DNA of 64,000 bases, from the NCBI RefSeq assembly GCF_008704795.1, contig NZ_CP023690.1, positions 186,001-250,000 of the forward strand. Direction: 5' to 3'. The notes below the pieces were generated by a model. That model saw nothing but the letters and a program-made list of their open reading frames with translations, was not told where the DNA came from and did no database searches. Origin of the DNA: Streptomyces spectabilis (GTDB lineage Bacteria > Actinomycetota > Actinomycetes > Streptomycetales > Streptomycetaceae). Below are positions 51,196-61,300 of the stretch, piece after piece. The position numbers were made by a program, and so were the translations under genes. Numbering within the stretch: the first letter of the stretch is position 1; each line of letters begins with the position of its first letter.

Positions 51196-54100
51196 ATCCG
51201 CTCCATGATTCCCGCGTGCCAGGAGTCCGCGGGGGCCGCCTGCGCGCCCTCGAGCGCTTCGTCGTCCGACGCGAACACCAGCGCGTACAAGGCCTTCTGG
51301 TAAAGGGTCAGCAGCCGGGCGTCCTGCCCCTCCAGGGCGCTGTGCGCGAAGGTGAGGGAGGCCCGGAACGAGGTGGGGGTGTCCACGACCGAGAAGCGCA
51401 CCCGCTGGCCGGGGGTCAGCGGGTCGGGGCCGACACTGCGCATGCGGCCCGTGCCCAGGAGCGGCCGGTCCCCTTCGTCACGGGCGTAGGTGAAGACGAC
51501 GGGCAGGTCGGTGAACGGCCGCAGAGCCGGGTCGGCCGCGGCGAGATCGGCGTACGGGACGGTCCGCAGCTCCTGGATCCGGTCGAACGCCTCGCGCACG
51601 GCGGCCAGAGCGGACCGCGGCGGCTGCCCTTCAAGGATCCGCAGCGGCACCGGGACCACGTTGGCGAAGGCGCCGACCGACCGGTCCAGGTCGGTGTGGC
51701 AGCGCCCGTCGAGGGGCACCGCCGGGCAGACGTCGGCGCGGCCCTGGGCCCACGCCATGGCCGTGGCGAACGCCGTCAGGTGCAGCGTGAAGGGCGTCAC
51801 CCGCAGCTCCGCGGCCAGGGAGCGCAGCACCTGGTGCAGCCGACGGCCCGGCTCCCAGGTGCGCCGGCCGGCGAGCGCGCCGATGTCGGGGCGGGCCGGT
51901 CCGGTGCCGTCGGTGCCGGACCTGAGGAGGCCGCGCCACCGGGCGCCCGCCGCCACCGCCCTTTCCCCGCCGGCGAGTTGGTCGCGCCAGGCGAGGTACC
52001 GCAGGAAGCCGTCGTCGGCGGCAGGGGCGTCCTGGCCGCCGGGCTCCGCCGCGCAGGCGTCGGCGACGGCCCGGCACAGGGTGAGCAGGCCCCGCCCGTC
52101 GAGCACCGTCAGATGGACCGTCACCGCGAGGAGCGGGCCGGCCAGGGTCAGCCGGAGCAGCGGTTCGCGGGCGGGGTCGATCGGGCGGCTCTGGGCCAGC
52201 GCGTGGAGCGCGGCCGCCGCGTCGGACGTCTCCTCAAGAGGTTGTACGACGTCCACGGGTGCCGAGGCGCCGGGCGTGCCGGGCACGATCCGTCCACTGC
52301 CGGGGAAGGTCAGGCGCAGCGCGGGGTGGCGCGCCAGGACCGTGCGGGCCGCCGCCCGTACCCGTTCGGGGTCCAGGGGGCTGACGGTGTCGAAGACGAA
52401 CGTCTTCTGGAGCGTCGCGGACGCCGCCGCCAGCGGGCGCAGGCCCGGCGGCAGTGCGGCGGGCGGGCCCGGCCTGGTGAGGTCCTCCTCGGGCCCGGCG
52501 TCCGCGTCCGCCGCGGGGCCGCGTTCCGTGAGCACCCTGGCGAGCGCGGCGGCACTTCCGTGCCGGTACAGCTCGTCGATGCCGGGGCGGACGCCGGTGC
52601 GTTCGTGGAGGGCGTAGATCAGCCGGGTCGCCAGGAGCGAGTGGCCGCCCGCGTCGAAGAAGTCGGTGTCCGCGTCCAGCTCGGGGGCGTCCAGGACCTG
52701 GCGGAAGGCGGCGAGGACCGCCGCGGTGACCGGATCGTGGTTCATGGGAGCCACGGGCGGCGCGGCGGGGGTGCCGGCGGCGGGCAGCCGGGCCGGGTCC
52801 ACCTTGCCGTTCCCGTTGACCGGCATGCGGTCGACGAGGGTGAACGACGAGGGCACCAGGGCGGCGGGCAGTTCCTCGCGCAGCCGTCGGCGCAGCCGCC
52901 CGACGAGGTCCCGGGCTCCGGGCGCGGCGACGAGGTAGGCGTCGAGACGCCGGTCGCCGTCCGGGCCGCCGGCCACCAGGGCGACGTCCCGTACGTCGGG
53001 CTCCCGGCGGATCGCGACCTCCACCTCACCGGGCTCCACCCGATGGCCGCGGATCTTGAGCTGCTGGTCGGCGCGGCCCTTGAACTCGACGAGGCCCGCG
53101 CGGGTGAGGCGCGTGCGGTCGCCGCTGCGGTAGCCGCGCGGCGCGCCGGTGCCGGTAACAGTGCCAGTGCCGGTATCAGTACCGGTGCCGGTGAACCGCT
53201 CGGCGGTCAGGTCGGGGCGGCCCAGGTAGCCGCTGGCCACGCAGACGCCGCTGATCAGCAGCTCCCCCACCGAGCCCAGAGGCACGCTGCGGCCCGTACG
53301 GTCCTGGATGTCGAGGACCACGTTGGGCAGGGGCGTGCCGATCGGCGCGTGCCGGGGCCACTCGCGCGGCGGTCCCGTGAAGCGGTAGGACGTCACGACA
53401 TGGGTCTCGGCGGGGCCGTAGTTGTTGATCAGTCGGCAGCCGTCGAGGCGCTCGAAGAAGGCGACGAGGCTCTCGCTGACCCTCAACTGCTCTCCAGTTG
53501 AGGCGATTTCCCGGAGCGAGGCGAAGGCCCCCGGGTCCTCTGCGTGATGTGCGGCGAGCGCGTGGAGCAGCGAGACCGGCAGGATGGCCTTCTCGATCCG
53601 GTGGACCCGCGTGAACTCCGCGAACAGGTCGTGGTCGTGCTTGGTCCGTTCGTCGGCGACGAACAGCGAGCCGCCGGAGCACAGGGCGGCGAACGTCTCG
53701 TGGAAGGCCGCGTCGAAGCCGAACGACGCCAGCTGGAGCCAGCGAAGGCCGCTGGTGTACCCGGAGGTCTCCCAGTGGATGAGGTTGGTGAGCGCCCGGT
53801 GCGGGAAGTGGATGCCCTTCGGGTGGCCGGTGGTGCCGCTCGTGTACGTGACGTACGCGCCGACCTCGGGGCCGACGGCGTCGCCGGGCACCGGGCCGTC
53901 CGGCCCCTCGGCGGCCAGCGCGGCGAGGCCGGGCAGCGGGACCGCCCGCGCGCCGGGCGCGAACCCCGCGTCGGCCGCGTCGGCGCACAGGACGAACCGG
54001 GGGGCGCAGTCCTCCGCGAGGGCCGCGAGCCGCCGCTGGGGCAGCGCCGGGTCGAACGGCACCGGGGTCGCACCGGCCCGCAACACCCCGAGCAGCGCGG

Positions 54101-57100
54101 CCACCAGGGGCACGCCGCGCGGCATCGCGAGGCCGACGCTGTCGCCGGTGGTGACGCCCAGGCCGGTCAGCCGGGCCGCGACGGCCGCCGAGGCCCGGCC
54201 GAGTTCGCCGTAGGTCAGGGCGCTGTGGCCGTCCCGCACCGCGAGGCGGCCGGGAGCCTCCGCCGCGCGCCGGGCGAACACCGCGTGGACGGGTTCCTCG
54301 GGGACGGCGACGGCGGGCCCGGTGAGGAGGGCGGCGGCGCGGGCGGCGGTGGCGGGCGGCTCGGGGGCGCGGGTCAGGGGCACCTCGGGCGTACGGGTCA
54401 ACTGGTCGAGCGCGTACGAGAAGAGTTCCTGCCAGCCCTGGACCGTGGCACGGTCGAAGCGCCCGGTGTCGTACACGAAGCGTCCGGCGAGGAGCCCGGC
54501 GCGGTCGAACCACCAGTCCAGGGAGAGTTCGTACGGGCTCGTACGGCGCTCGAAGGGGACGGGCACCGCGCGCAGGCCGGCGGGGGGTTCGACGACACTG
54601 GCCTCGGGGCTCAGCATGTTGAAGAGCACGTCGAACAGCGGGGTGTCGGCGGTGCCCAGCTTCTCCGTGAGGACCTCGAAGGGCAGGTCCTGGTGGTCGA
54701 GGGCGGCGGTGACCCGCCGGGCGAGCGGGTCGAGCAGTTCGGTGAGGGTGCGCTCGGGGTCGACGGCGAGCCGCAGCGGCAGGGTGTTGACGAAGTTGCC
54801 GATCAGGTCCCGGGTGTGCGGGCGGTGACGCCCCGACACGGGGACGCCCACCAGGAAGTCGTCCCGTCCGGTGACGCGGGCGATGACGGTGGCGAAGCAG
54901 GCGAGGACGACGGTGAACGGGGTGGTGCCGGTGCGTGCCGCGAGCCGGCTGACCCGGGTGGAGACCTCGGCGGTCAGGGTGAATTCCACCTTGTCGCCGC
55001 GGTGGCCGGCGCGGGCCGTACGCGGCCGGTCCCCCGGCAGTTCGACGCGCTCCGGCAGGTCGGTCAGCTCCCCGCGCCAGAAGTCGAGCTGGCGCGCGGC
55101 CTCGGAGGAGTCGAGCCACTGGGTCTCCGCCCGCAGCTGGGCGGAGAACAGTCCGTCGAGGGGGCACTGCTCGGCGGCGGTGCCGGGGCGGGTTCCGGTG
55201 TGGCGGGCGTAGGCGGCGTACAGGTCGCGCAGCAGCACGCCGGTGGAGGCGGCGTCCGCCAGGATGTGGTGCAGCACGACGACCAGGACGTGCCGCTCGG
55301 GTGCCGTCCGCAGCAGCGCGGCTCGGAACAGCGGGGCCCGGTCCACGGGCAGGGTGGCGTCGAGCAGGGCCGTGATCCGGTCCCGCAGCGCGGCGCCGTC
55401 GGCGACCTCGGTGACCGCGAGCCCGGTGGGGACCTCGGCCGCGACCTCCTGGGTCGCCCCCTCGGCGGTGACGCGGAAGGACACCCGCAGGCTCTCGTGG
55501 CGCGCGACCACGTCGCGCCAGGCGGCGTCGAGCGCCCGGGTGTCGAGGGGGCCGCGCAGGTCCGCGAGGACGGGCACGTTGTAGGACTCGGCGGCCCCCT
55601 CGATGCCGCTGAGGTACAAGAACCGTTCCTGGAGGCGGGTGACGGGCAGCGCTCCCGCCGCGGCGCGCGGCGGCGCGGTCTGCGTCCCCTCCCCCGCGGC
55701 CTCCCCCGCGAGCCGGGCGAGGGTCGCGGGGGACGGGGCGCGCAGGAACGAGCCGACGGGCACGGCCAGGCCCCAGCGGGCCCGCGCCTCGGCGACGACG
55801 CGGGTGGCGAGGAGGGAGTCGCCGCCCAGGTCGTACAGGCTGTCCTCGGCCGCCACGTCCGCGACGCCGAGGGCGTCGGCGACGATCCGCCGGGCGGCGC
55901 CGGCCAGGTCCCGCGGCTCCTCGTCCGGCGGGGCCGCCGCGGGCAGGACCGGGGCCGCGGGTTCCAGCCAGTGGCGGCGGCGCTCGAAGGGGTAGCCGGG
56001 CAGGTCCACGACGGGGCCGGGTCCCACGGGGGTGACCCGGTCGGCGCGCACGCCGAGGCCGAGGACCCAGGCCTGTCCGAGTGCGGCCGCCAGGCCCTCC
56101 GCCGGGGGCAGGCCGGGGAAGGCGACGGGAGCGGCGTCGGCGAAGGCGGGCGGGAGCCAGTCCTCGGGAAGGGGACCCGGCAGGACGGCCACGGCGGCGG
56201 TCACCTTCGGCGGCAGCCGGCGCCGCCCGGGGACGGCCGGGGCACCGGCGGCGGCTGCCGCGAGGTCGGGGCTCGTACCGCGCGCGCACCACTCCGAGCC
56301 GTCCGCGTCGTACCACGGGATCCGCGCGGGGCGGCAGGCCTCGCGCAGCTCCTGCCCGGATACGTCACCGGAGGCCAACTGGGCGATCAGGCACGGCAGT
56401 TCAGGCTCCGGCAGGCATCCGGCAAGGGCGGCGGCGGCGAGCCAGGAACGTGCCTCGGCGACGACGGCCGCCGGGGTGACCCCCTGGCCGGCCCACACCG
56501 CGGCGCAGGCGAGCGCCACGACGGTGTCGGTGACCAGCGCCGGTGCGTCCTCCAGGAGGCCGTCAAGGGCGTGCTCGACGCTCCGCCCGGCGGTCGCGGC
56601 CCAGGGGGCGAGGAGGCGGCGGGCCGTCTCGCGGAAGGCGGGCCGCTCGGCGAGCAGCGCCTGGAGGGCGGTCCGTTCCAGGGGCGGGCGGCCCGGTGCG
56701 TACCGGAGCACGAAAGCGGGCGGGCGGCCGTCCCGCTTCCCGGCCCCGCCGGACAACGTGACGGGCGCGCCCGAGGGACGCCACAGCAGGGCGCGCCGCC
56801 GGGGGTGCCCGCTCCTGGACCGCGTCAGCGTGCGGGCCAGATCGGGCAGTTCGGCGGCATCGGTGGCCCCGGCGCGCTGCCGCACCACGGCTTCGAGGTC
56901 GTCCAGGGAGGCGAGGGAGCGGGCCGAGAAGGGCAGCAGCGTCGCGCCCGGCCCGTCGGGCCCGGGGCCTCGCGGCGGGGCGGCCGGGGGCTCCTCGACC
57001 AGGACGTGCACATTGGTGCCGCCCACCCCGAAGGAGCTGACGCCCGCGAGCAGCGGCCCGCCGGGCGCCGTCCACGGCCGGGGCGAGCGGTCCACCCGGA

Positions 57101-58391
57101 ACGGCGACGAGGCGAAGTCGATGTGCGGGTTCAGCTCTCCGCCGCCCGGCGTGGCGGGCAGGGTGCGGTGCTTGAGGGCGAGGACGACCTTGATGAGGCC
57201 CGCGATGCCGGAGGCCGAGTCGAGGTGTCCGACGTTGGCCTTCGCCGAGCCGATGGAGCAGTAGCCCGTCGCGTCGGTGCTCTGCCGGAACGCCGCGGTC
57301 AGCGCGGCCACTTCGATGGGGTCGCCCAGCGGGGTGCCGGTGCCGTGCGCCTCGACGTAGGAGACCCGGTCGGCGGTGATGCCCGCCAGGCGGTGCGTGG
57401 AGGCGATGACCGCCTCCTGGCCGCGGGCGCTCGGCGCGGTGTAACTGCTCTTGGCGGCGCCGTCGTTGTTCATGTCGCTGGCGCGGACGACGGCCAGGAC
57501 GCGGTCGCCGTCGGCGAGCGCGTCCTCCAGGCGGCGCAGGACGACGAGTCCTGCCCCGTTGGCGAAGACGGTGCCGTCGGCGTCGGCGGAGAAGGGGCGG
57601 CAGCTGCCGTCGGGCGCGGCGATGCCGCCTGCCACGTGGAGGTGGCCCACGTCCTGGGGCCGGATGGCCGAGCCGCCGGCCAGCGCCACGTCCGTGTCGT
57701 AGGCGAGCAGGGCGCGGCACGCCTGGTGGACGGCGGCCAGGCTGGAGGAGCAGGCGCAGTCCACGGCGATGCTCGGGCCGGTGAGGCCGAGCCGGTGGGA
57801 CAGGGTCGTCGCGGTGAAGCCGCGGTCGTTGCCCATCAGGACGCGGTGCCAGCCGAGCCGCTGGATCACCTCGGGGTGGCCGAGGACGTTGCGCAGCAGG
57901 TAGTCGGAGTGGTTCATGCCGAGGTACACGCCGACGCCGCCGGGCGGGGCCGCCGGGTCGAGCCCGGCGTCCTCGAGGGCGTGCACGGCGGTCTCCAGGA
58001 GGAACCGCTGCTGCGGGTCGGTGGCGGCGGCCTCGGCGGGGGTGAGGCCGAAGAACTCGGCGTCGAACAGTGACTGGTCGGCGAACGGCTTGCGGAACGG
58101 CACGTACGCGGGGTCGTCGATGACCTCGGCGGTCCGGCCCGCCCGGAGCATCTCCTCGCGGGAGACCCGCTCCAGCGGGGAGCGCCCCTCGCGCAGGAGG
58201 TCCCAGTAGGCGGCGCTGGAGTCGGCGCCGGGGAACCGGCAGGCCGTGCCGATGACGGCGACGAGGCCCACGTCGTCAGCCGGGTCGCCATAAGGCTCGA
58301 TGCCATCAGGTTCGTCGCCGTCAGGCTGCTCGCCGTACGGCCTCTCGCCCTGCGGCTGCTCGTCGTACGGCACGGGGATCTCGTCACTCAT
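51192..58391 (-). CDS. Hybrid PKS-NRPS: KS, dead AT, ACP, C, A, PCP, terminal C-like
   Basis: This is a 2399-residue protein. KS (about 43-475) has DCACSSSLAAVHQ, VEAHGTGTPLGDP and KANVGHLDSASG. The AT-like region (about 500-760) has lost GHSxG; it reads AVVAEARSWLAAA. ACP (about 855) has YDLGGDSLLATR. C (about 920-1350) has HHILADA in place of HHxxxDG. A (about 1400-1900) has YTSGTTGHPKGI; the pocket read by eye is D-A-H-I-A-T-N-V-V, with no match I know. PCP (about 1915) has FFDAGGHSLLATR. The last domain (1965-2399) is C-like but has HLTVLDG, so the catalytic second His is missing. No thioesterase is present. It begins MSDEIPVPYDEQPQ, with an acidic repetitive leader. Confidence 0.95.
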   Translation of the reverse strand: MSDEIPVPYDEQPQGERPYGEQPDGDEPDGIEPYGDPADDVGLVAVIGTACRFPGADSSAAYWDLLREGRSPLERVSREEMLRAGRTAEVIDDPAYVPFRKPFADQSLFDAEFFGLTPAEAAATDPQQRFLLETAVHALEDAGLDPAAPPGGVGVYLGMNHSDYLLRNVLGHPEVIQRLGWHRVLMGNDRGFTATTLSHRLGLTGPSIAVDCACSSSLAAVHQACRALLAYDTDVALAGGSAIRPQDVGHLHVAGGIAAPDGSCRPFSADADGTVFANGAGLVVLRRLEDALADGDRVLAVVRASDMNNDGAAKSSYTAPSARGQEAVIASTHRLAGITADRVSYVEAHGTGTPLGDPIEVAALTAAFRQSTDATGYCSIGSAKANVGHLDSASGIAGLIKVVLALKHRTLPATPGGGELNPHIDFASSPFRVDRSPRPWTAPGGPLLAGVSSFGVGGTNVHVLVEEPPAAPPRGPGPDGPGATLLPFSARSLASLDDLEAVVRQRAGATDAAELPDLARTLTRSRSGHPRRRALLWRPSGAPVTLSGGAGKRDGRPPAFVLRYAPGRPPLERTALQALLAERPAFRETARRLLAPWAATAGRSVEHALDGLLEDAPALVTDTVVALACAAVWAGQGVTPAAVVAEARSWLAAAALAGCLPEPELPCLIAQLASGDVSGQELREACRPARIPWYDADGSEWCARGTSPDLAAAAAGAPAVPGRRRLPPKVTAAVAVLPGPLPEDWLPPAFADAAPVAFPGLPPAEGLAAALGQAWVLGLGVRADRVTPVGPGPVVDLPGYPFERRRHWLEPAAPVLPAAAPPDEEPRDLAGAARRIVADALGVADVAAEDSLYDLGGDSLLATRVVAEARARWGLAVPVGSFLRAPSPATLARLAGEAAGEGTQTAPPRAAAGALPVTRLQERFLYLSGIEGAAESYNVPVLADLRGPLDTRALDAAWRDVVARHESLRVSFRVTAEGATQEVAAEVPTGLAVTEVADGAALRDRITALLDATLPVDRAPLFRAALLRTAPERHVLVVVLHHILADAASTGVLLRDLYAAYARHTGTRPGTAAEQCPLDGLFSAQLRAETQWLDSSEAARQLDFWRGELTDLPERVELPGDRPRTARAGHRGDKVEFTLTAEVSTRVSRLAARTGTTPFTVVLACFATVIARVTGRDDFLVGVPVSGRHRPHTRDLIGNFVNTLPLRLAVDPERTLTELLDPLARRVTAALDHQDLPFEVLTEKLGTADTPLFDVLFNMLSPEASVVEPPAGLRAVPVPFERRTSPYELSLDWWFDRAGLLAGRFVYDTGRFDRATVQGWQELFSYALDQLTRTPEVPLTRAPEPPATAARAAALLTGPAVAVPEEPVHAVFARRAAEAPGRLAVRDGHSALTYGELGRASAAVAARLTGLGVTTGDSVGLAMPRGVPLVAALLGVLRAGATPVPFDPALPQRRLAALAEDCAPRFVLCADAADAGFAPGARAVPLPGLAALAAEGPDGPVPGDAVGPEVGAYVTYTSGTTGHPKGIHFPHRALTNLIHWETSGYTSGLRWLQLASFGFDAAFHETFAALCSGGSLFVADERTKHDHDLFAEFTRVHRIEKAILPVSLLHALAAHHAEDPGAFASLREIASTGEQLRVSESLVAFFERLDGCRLINNYGPAETHVVTSYRFTGPPREWPRHAPIGTPLPNVVLDIQDRTGRSVPLGSVGELLISGVCVASGYLGRPDLTAERFTGTGTDTGTGTVTGTGAPRGYRSGDRTRLTRAGLVEFKGRADQQLKIRGHRVEPGEVEVAIRREPDVRDVALVAGGPDGDRRLDAYLVAAPGARDLVGRLRRRLREELPAALVPSSFTLVDRMPVNGNGKVDPARLPAAGTPAAPPVAPMNHDPVTAAVLAAFRQVLDAPELDADTDFFDAGGHSLLATRLIYALHERTGVRPGIDELYRHGSAAALARVLTERGPAADADAGPEEDLTRPGPPAALPPGLRPLAAASATLQKTFVFDTVSPLDPERVRAAARTVLARHPALRLTFPGSGRIVPGTPGASAPVDVVQPLEETSDAAAALHALAQSRPIDPAREPLLRLTLAGPLLAVTVHLTVLDGRGLLTLCRAVADACAAEPGGQDAPAADDGFLRYLAWRDQLAGGERAVAAGARWRGLLRSGTDGTGPARPDIGALAGRRTWEPGRRLHQVLRSLAAELRVTPFTLHLTAFATAMAWAQGRADVCPAVPLDGRCHTDLDRSVGAFANVVPVPLRILEGQPPRSALAAVREAFDRIQELRTVPYADLAAADPALRPFTDLPVVFTYARDEGDRPLLGTGRMRSVGPDPLTPGQRVRFSVVDTPTSFRASLTFAHSALEGQDARLLTLYQKALYALVFASDDEALEGAQAAPADSWHAGIMERI
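53148..53195. repeat. Short tandem repeat inside the A domain
   Basis: A (GGTGCC/GGTACT)-like imperfect 6-base repeat encodes alternating Thr-Gly (TGTGTDTGTGTVTGTG) in a surface loop just before A7 (GYRSGD). It is likely to vary in copy number between strains. It does not interrupt a core motif. Confidence 0.6.
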
Positions 58392-61300
58392 GGCTGCTTG
58401 TGCTCCGATCGTTCGCGCCGCTTGCGGGCCACCTGCTGTCGGCGCCGCGCCTGGGCGGCGCGCCGGTCCCCGGTCGCGGGGTCCGGTCCCGCGGGCTGCG
58501 GGGCCGGGTCCGCGGAGCCGGTGAGGTGGGCGGCGTAGCCGCGCGCGGTGGGATGGCGGAAGAGGTCGACGATCCGGGCGTCGGGCCGTATCTCCTGGCG
58601 TACGTCCTGGAGCAGCCGGGCCATCAGGATGGAGGTGCCGCCGGATCGGAAGAAGTCGTCGTCCGGGCCCACCGCGTCGTTGCCGAGCACCGTGCGCCAC
58701 ACCGCGAGCAGCCGCCGCTCCAGGTCCGTCGCCACCGGTACGGGCTCCGCCGCGGGCTCGGCGAACCGCACGGGCGCGAGGGCGCGCCGGTCCGTCTTGC
58801 CGCCGGGCGTCGTGGGCAGCGCGGCGAGCGCCACGAAGGCGGCGGGCAGCATCTGCTCCGGCAGCAGGGCGGCGAGGGCGGCGCGCAGCTCCGTGTCGTC
58901 CGGGGCCGCCCGGCCGGCCCGGGGCACGTAGTGCGCCACGAGGACGTCGCGTTCGCCCCGGCGCTGCACGGTCACCGCCGACGCGGCCACCGCGTCCAGG
59001 GAGTCGACGGCGTGCTCGACCTCCTGGAGTTCGATCCGGTAGCCGTTGACCTTCACCTGGTGGTCGACGCGCCCGGCCAGTTCGAGCACGCCGCCGGGAA
59101 GCAGCCGGGCGATGTCCCCCGTGCGGTAGACGCGACTCTCCGCGCCGGTCTCCGGCAGCGTCACGAAGCGCTCGCGGGTGAGGTCGGGCCGCCCGGCATA
59201 ACCGCGCGCGACCCCCGCGCCGCCGATGAGCAGTTCGCCGTACATGCCGACGGGCACCGGCCGCAGCGCGGCGTCGACGACGTGTACGGAGGTGTTGGCC
59301 AGGGGCCGTCCCACGAGGACGCGGCCCGGCTCCGCCGGGACTTCCCAGCACGTCGACCAGACCGTGGTCTCCGTGGGCCCGTACATGTTCAGGACGCGCG
59401 GGATACCCAGCGCCTTGAGGCGGGCCGCGAGGGCCGGGTCGAGTGCCTCGCCGCCGACGAGCAGCAGTTCCAAGGCGCCGAGGGCCCGTTCGGCGTCCGG
59501 CAGGCGCAGCACCTCGCGTACGAACGTGGGGGTCGCCTGGAGCGCGGTGACGCCGTGGCGCAGGATCAGCTCCGGTGCGCCGGCCGGTTCCCGCCAGGAC
59601 CCGGTGGCGGGCAGCAGGCGCAGGGTTTCCGCGGTCTCCGCGAGGACGACGTGGACGCCGCGGGTGAGCGTCCACAGGAGTTCGACCACCGCAATGTCGA
59701 AGGTGAGGTCGGTGACGGAGAGCCACACCGTGTCGCCGTCCACCGGGACCGCCTCGTCGAGCGCGGCGACCAGGTTCGTCAGGTTGGCGTGGGTGACCTC
59801 GACGCCCTTGGGGTGGCCCGTGGAGCCGGAGGTGAAGATCGTGTACGCGATGTCCTGGGCGGTCGCCGTCCCAGGTGTGCCGGGCCCGGCCCCGGTGAGC
59901 AGGTCGGCGGCGCGCAGCCGCCGCCCGGAGAAGCCGGGCACGCGGTCCTCGTGGGGCGCGCCGAGCACGAGGGCCGAGCAGTCGGCGGCGGCCAGCATGG
60001 CGTCGGTGCGCGCGGGGGGCAGGGCGCCGCTCAGGGGGACGTAGGAGAGTCCGGCCTGAAGGACGCCGAGCACCACCGCGACCAGGTCGGGGGTGCGGGG
60101 CAGGAGCAGTCCGACGCGCTCGCCGGGCCGCAGGCCCGCCGCGCGCAGGGACGCGGCGACGGCGCCGGCGCGGCGGGCGAGTTCGCCCCGGGAGACGGTC
60201 ACGTCCCGGAAGGTGAGGGCGGGGGCGTCGGGGGCGGCCGCGAGCCGACGGCGCACCAGGGCATCGATCGTGGCGTCGGGCACGGGGAGCCGGCGTTCCG
60301 CGTTCCCTCGCACCACGTCGCGGGCGCCGTCCGGGTCGGGCAGGGCGAGCAGGCCGAGCGGGGTGTCGAGGGACTCGGCGAACAGGGTGACGACGTCCTC
60401 GAACCAGGTGGTGAAGCGCCGGGCGTCGGCCTCGTCGAGCAGGGTCCTGTTGTAGATCATGATCCCGGCGAACCCGTCGTCCACCGCGCGGAGCTTGAAC
60501 ATCACGTCGTACTGGGCCGAGTAGATGGGCGGCACCACGGTCGTGGTCTCGACGCCCGCCAGGTCCAGTTCGACGGCCGGATAGCTCTGGAGGATGAAGA
60601 TGGACTGGAAGACCGGCGCGTGGGACAGCGTCCGCTCCGGGGCCACCGCCTGCACCACCTGGTCGAAGGGCAGGTCCTGGTGGGCGAACGCGTCGAACGC
60701 GGTCTGCCGGGTCCGGGCGAGGAACTCCCGCACGGTCAGGTCCGGTTCGACACGGCTGCGCAGGGTGATCGAGTTGAAGAAGAGCCCGAAGGTGTTCTCC
60801 AGGACCGGATAGGGCCGGTTGGCCAGCGGGCTACCGACCGCCACGTCGGTCTGCCGGGTCATGCGGGACAGCAAGAAGGAGTACGCCGCCATGAGGGTGC
60901 TGTAGAGCGTGGCGCCCGTCTCCTCGCACAGGGCCCGCACCCGGGCGAGCGTCCGGTGCCCGTAGTGGAAGTCGAAGCCCTCGCCCCGGTAGCTCTGCAC
61001 GGCGTCGCGCCGCCGCCCCGGGACCAGGTCGAGCGCGGGCGGCAGACCGGCCAGCGCCGTGCGCCAGAACTCACGCTGCTCCTCGGCGAGTTCGCTGCCG
61101 AGCCAGCCGCGCTCCCAGACCGCGTAGTCCGCGTACTGGACGGGCAGCTCGGGCAGCCGGGGGGCGCGTCCCTCGCGGTGGGCGGCGTACAGCTCGGAGA
61201 TCTCGCGCTTGAGCAGGTTGGCGGACCAGCCGTCGGACATGACGTGGTGCTGGGTGACCACGAAGGTCCAGCGCTCGGGACCTGTGCGGATCAGGTCGAA

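Noticed and set aside
51192..59726. A 2844-residue start for the PKS-NRPS
   Set aside because: Residues before MSDEIPVPY are Arg/Pro-rich shadow sequence of the upstream NRPS gene; the ATG at 58391 overlaps that gene's stop, as with all neighbours.
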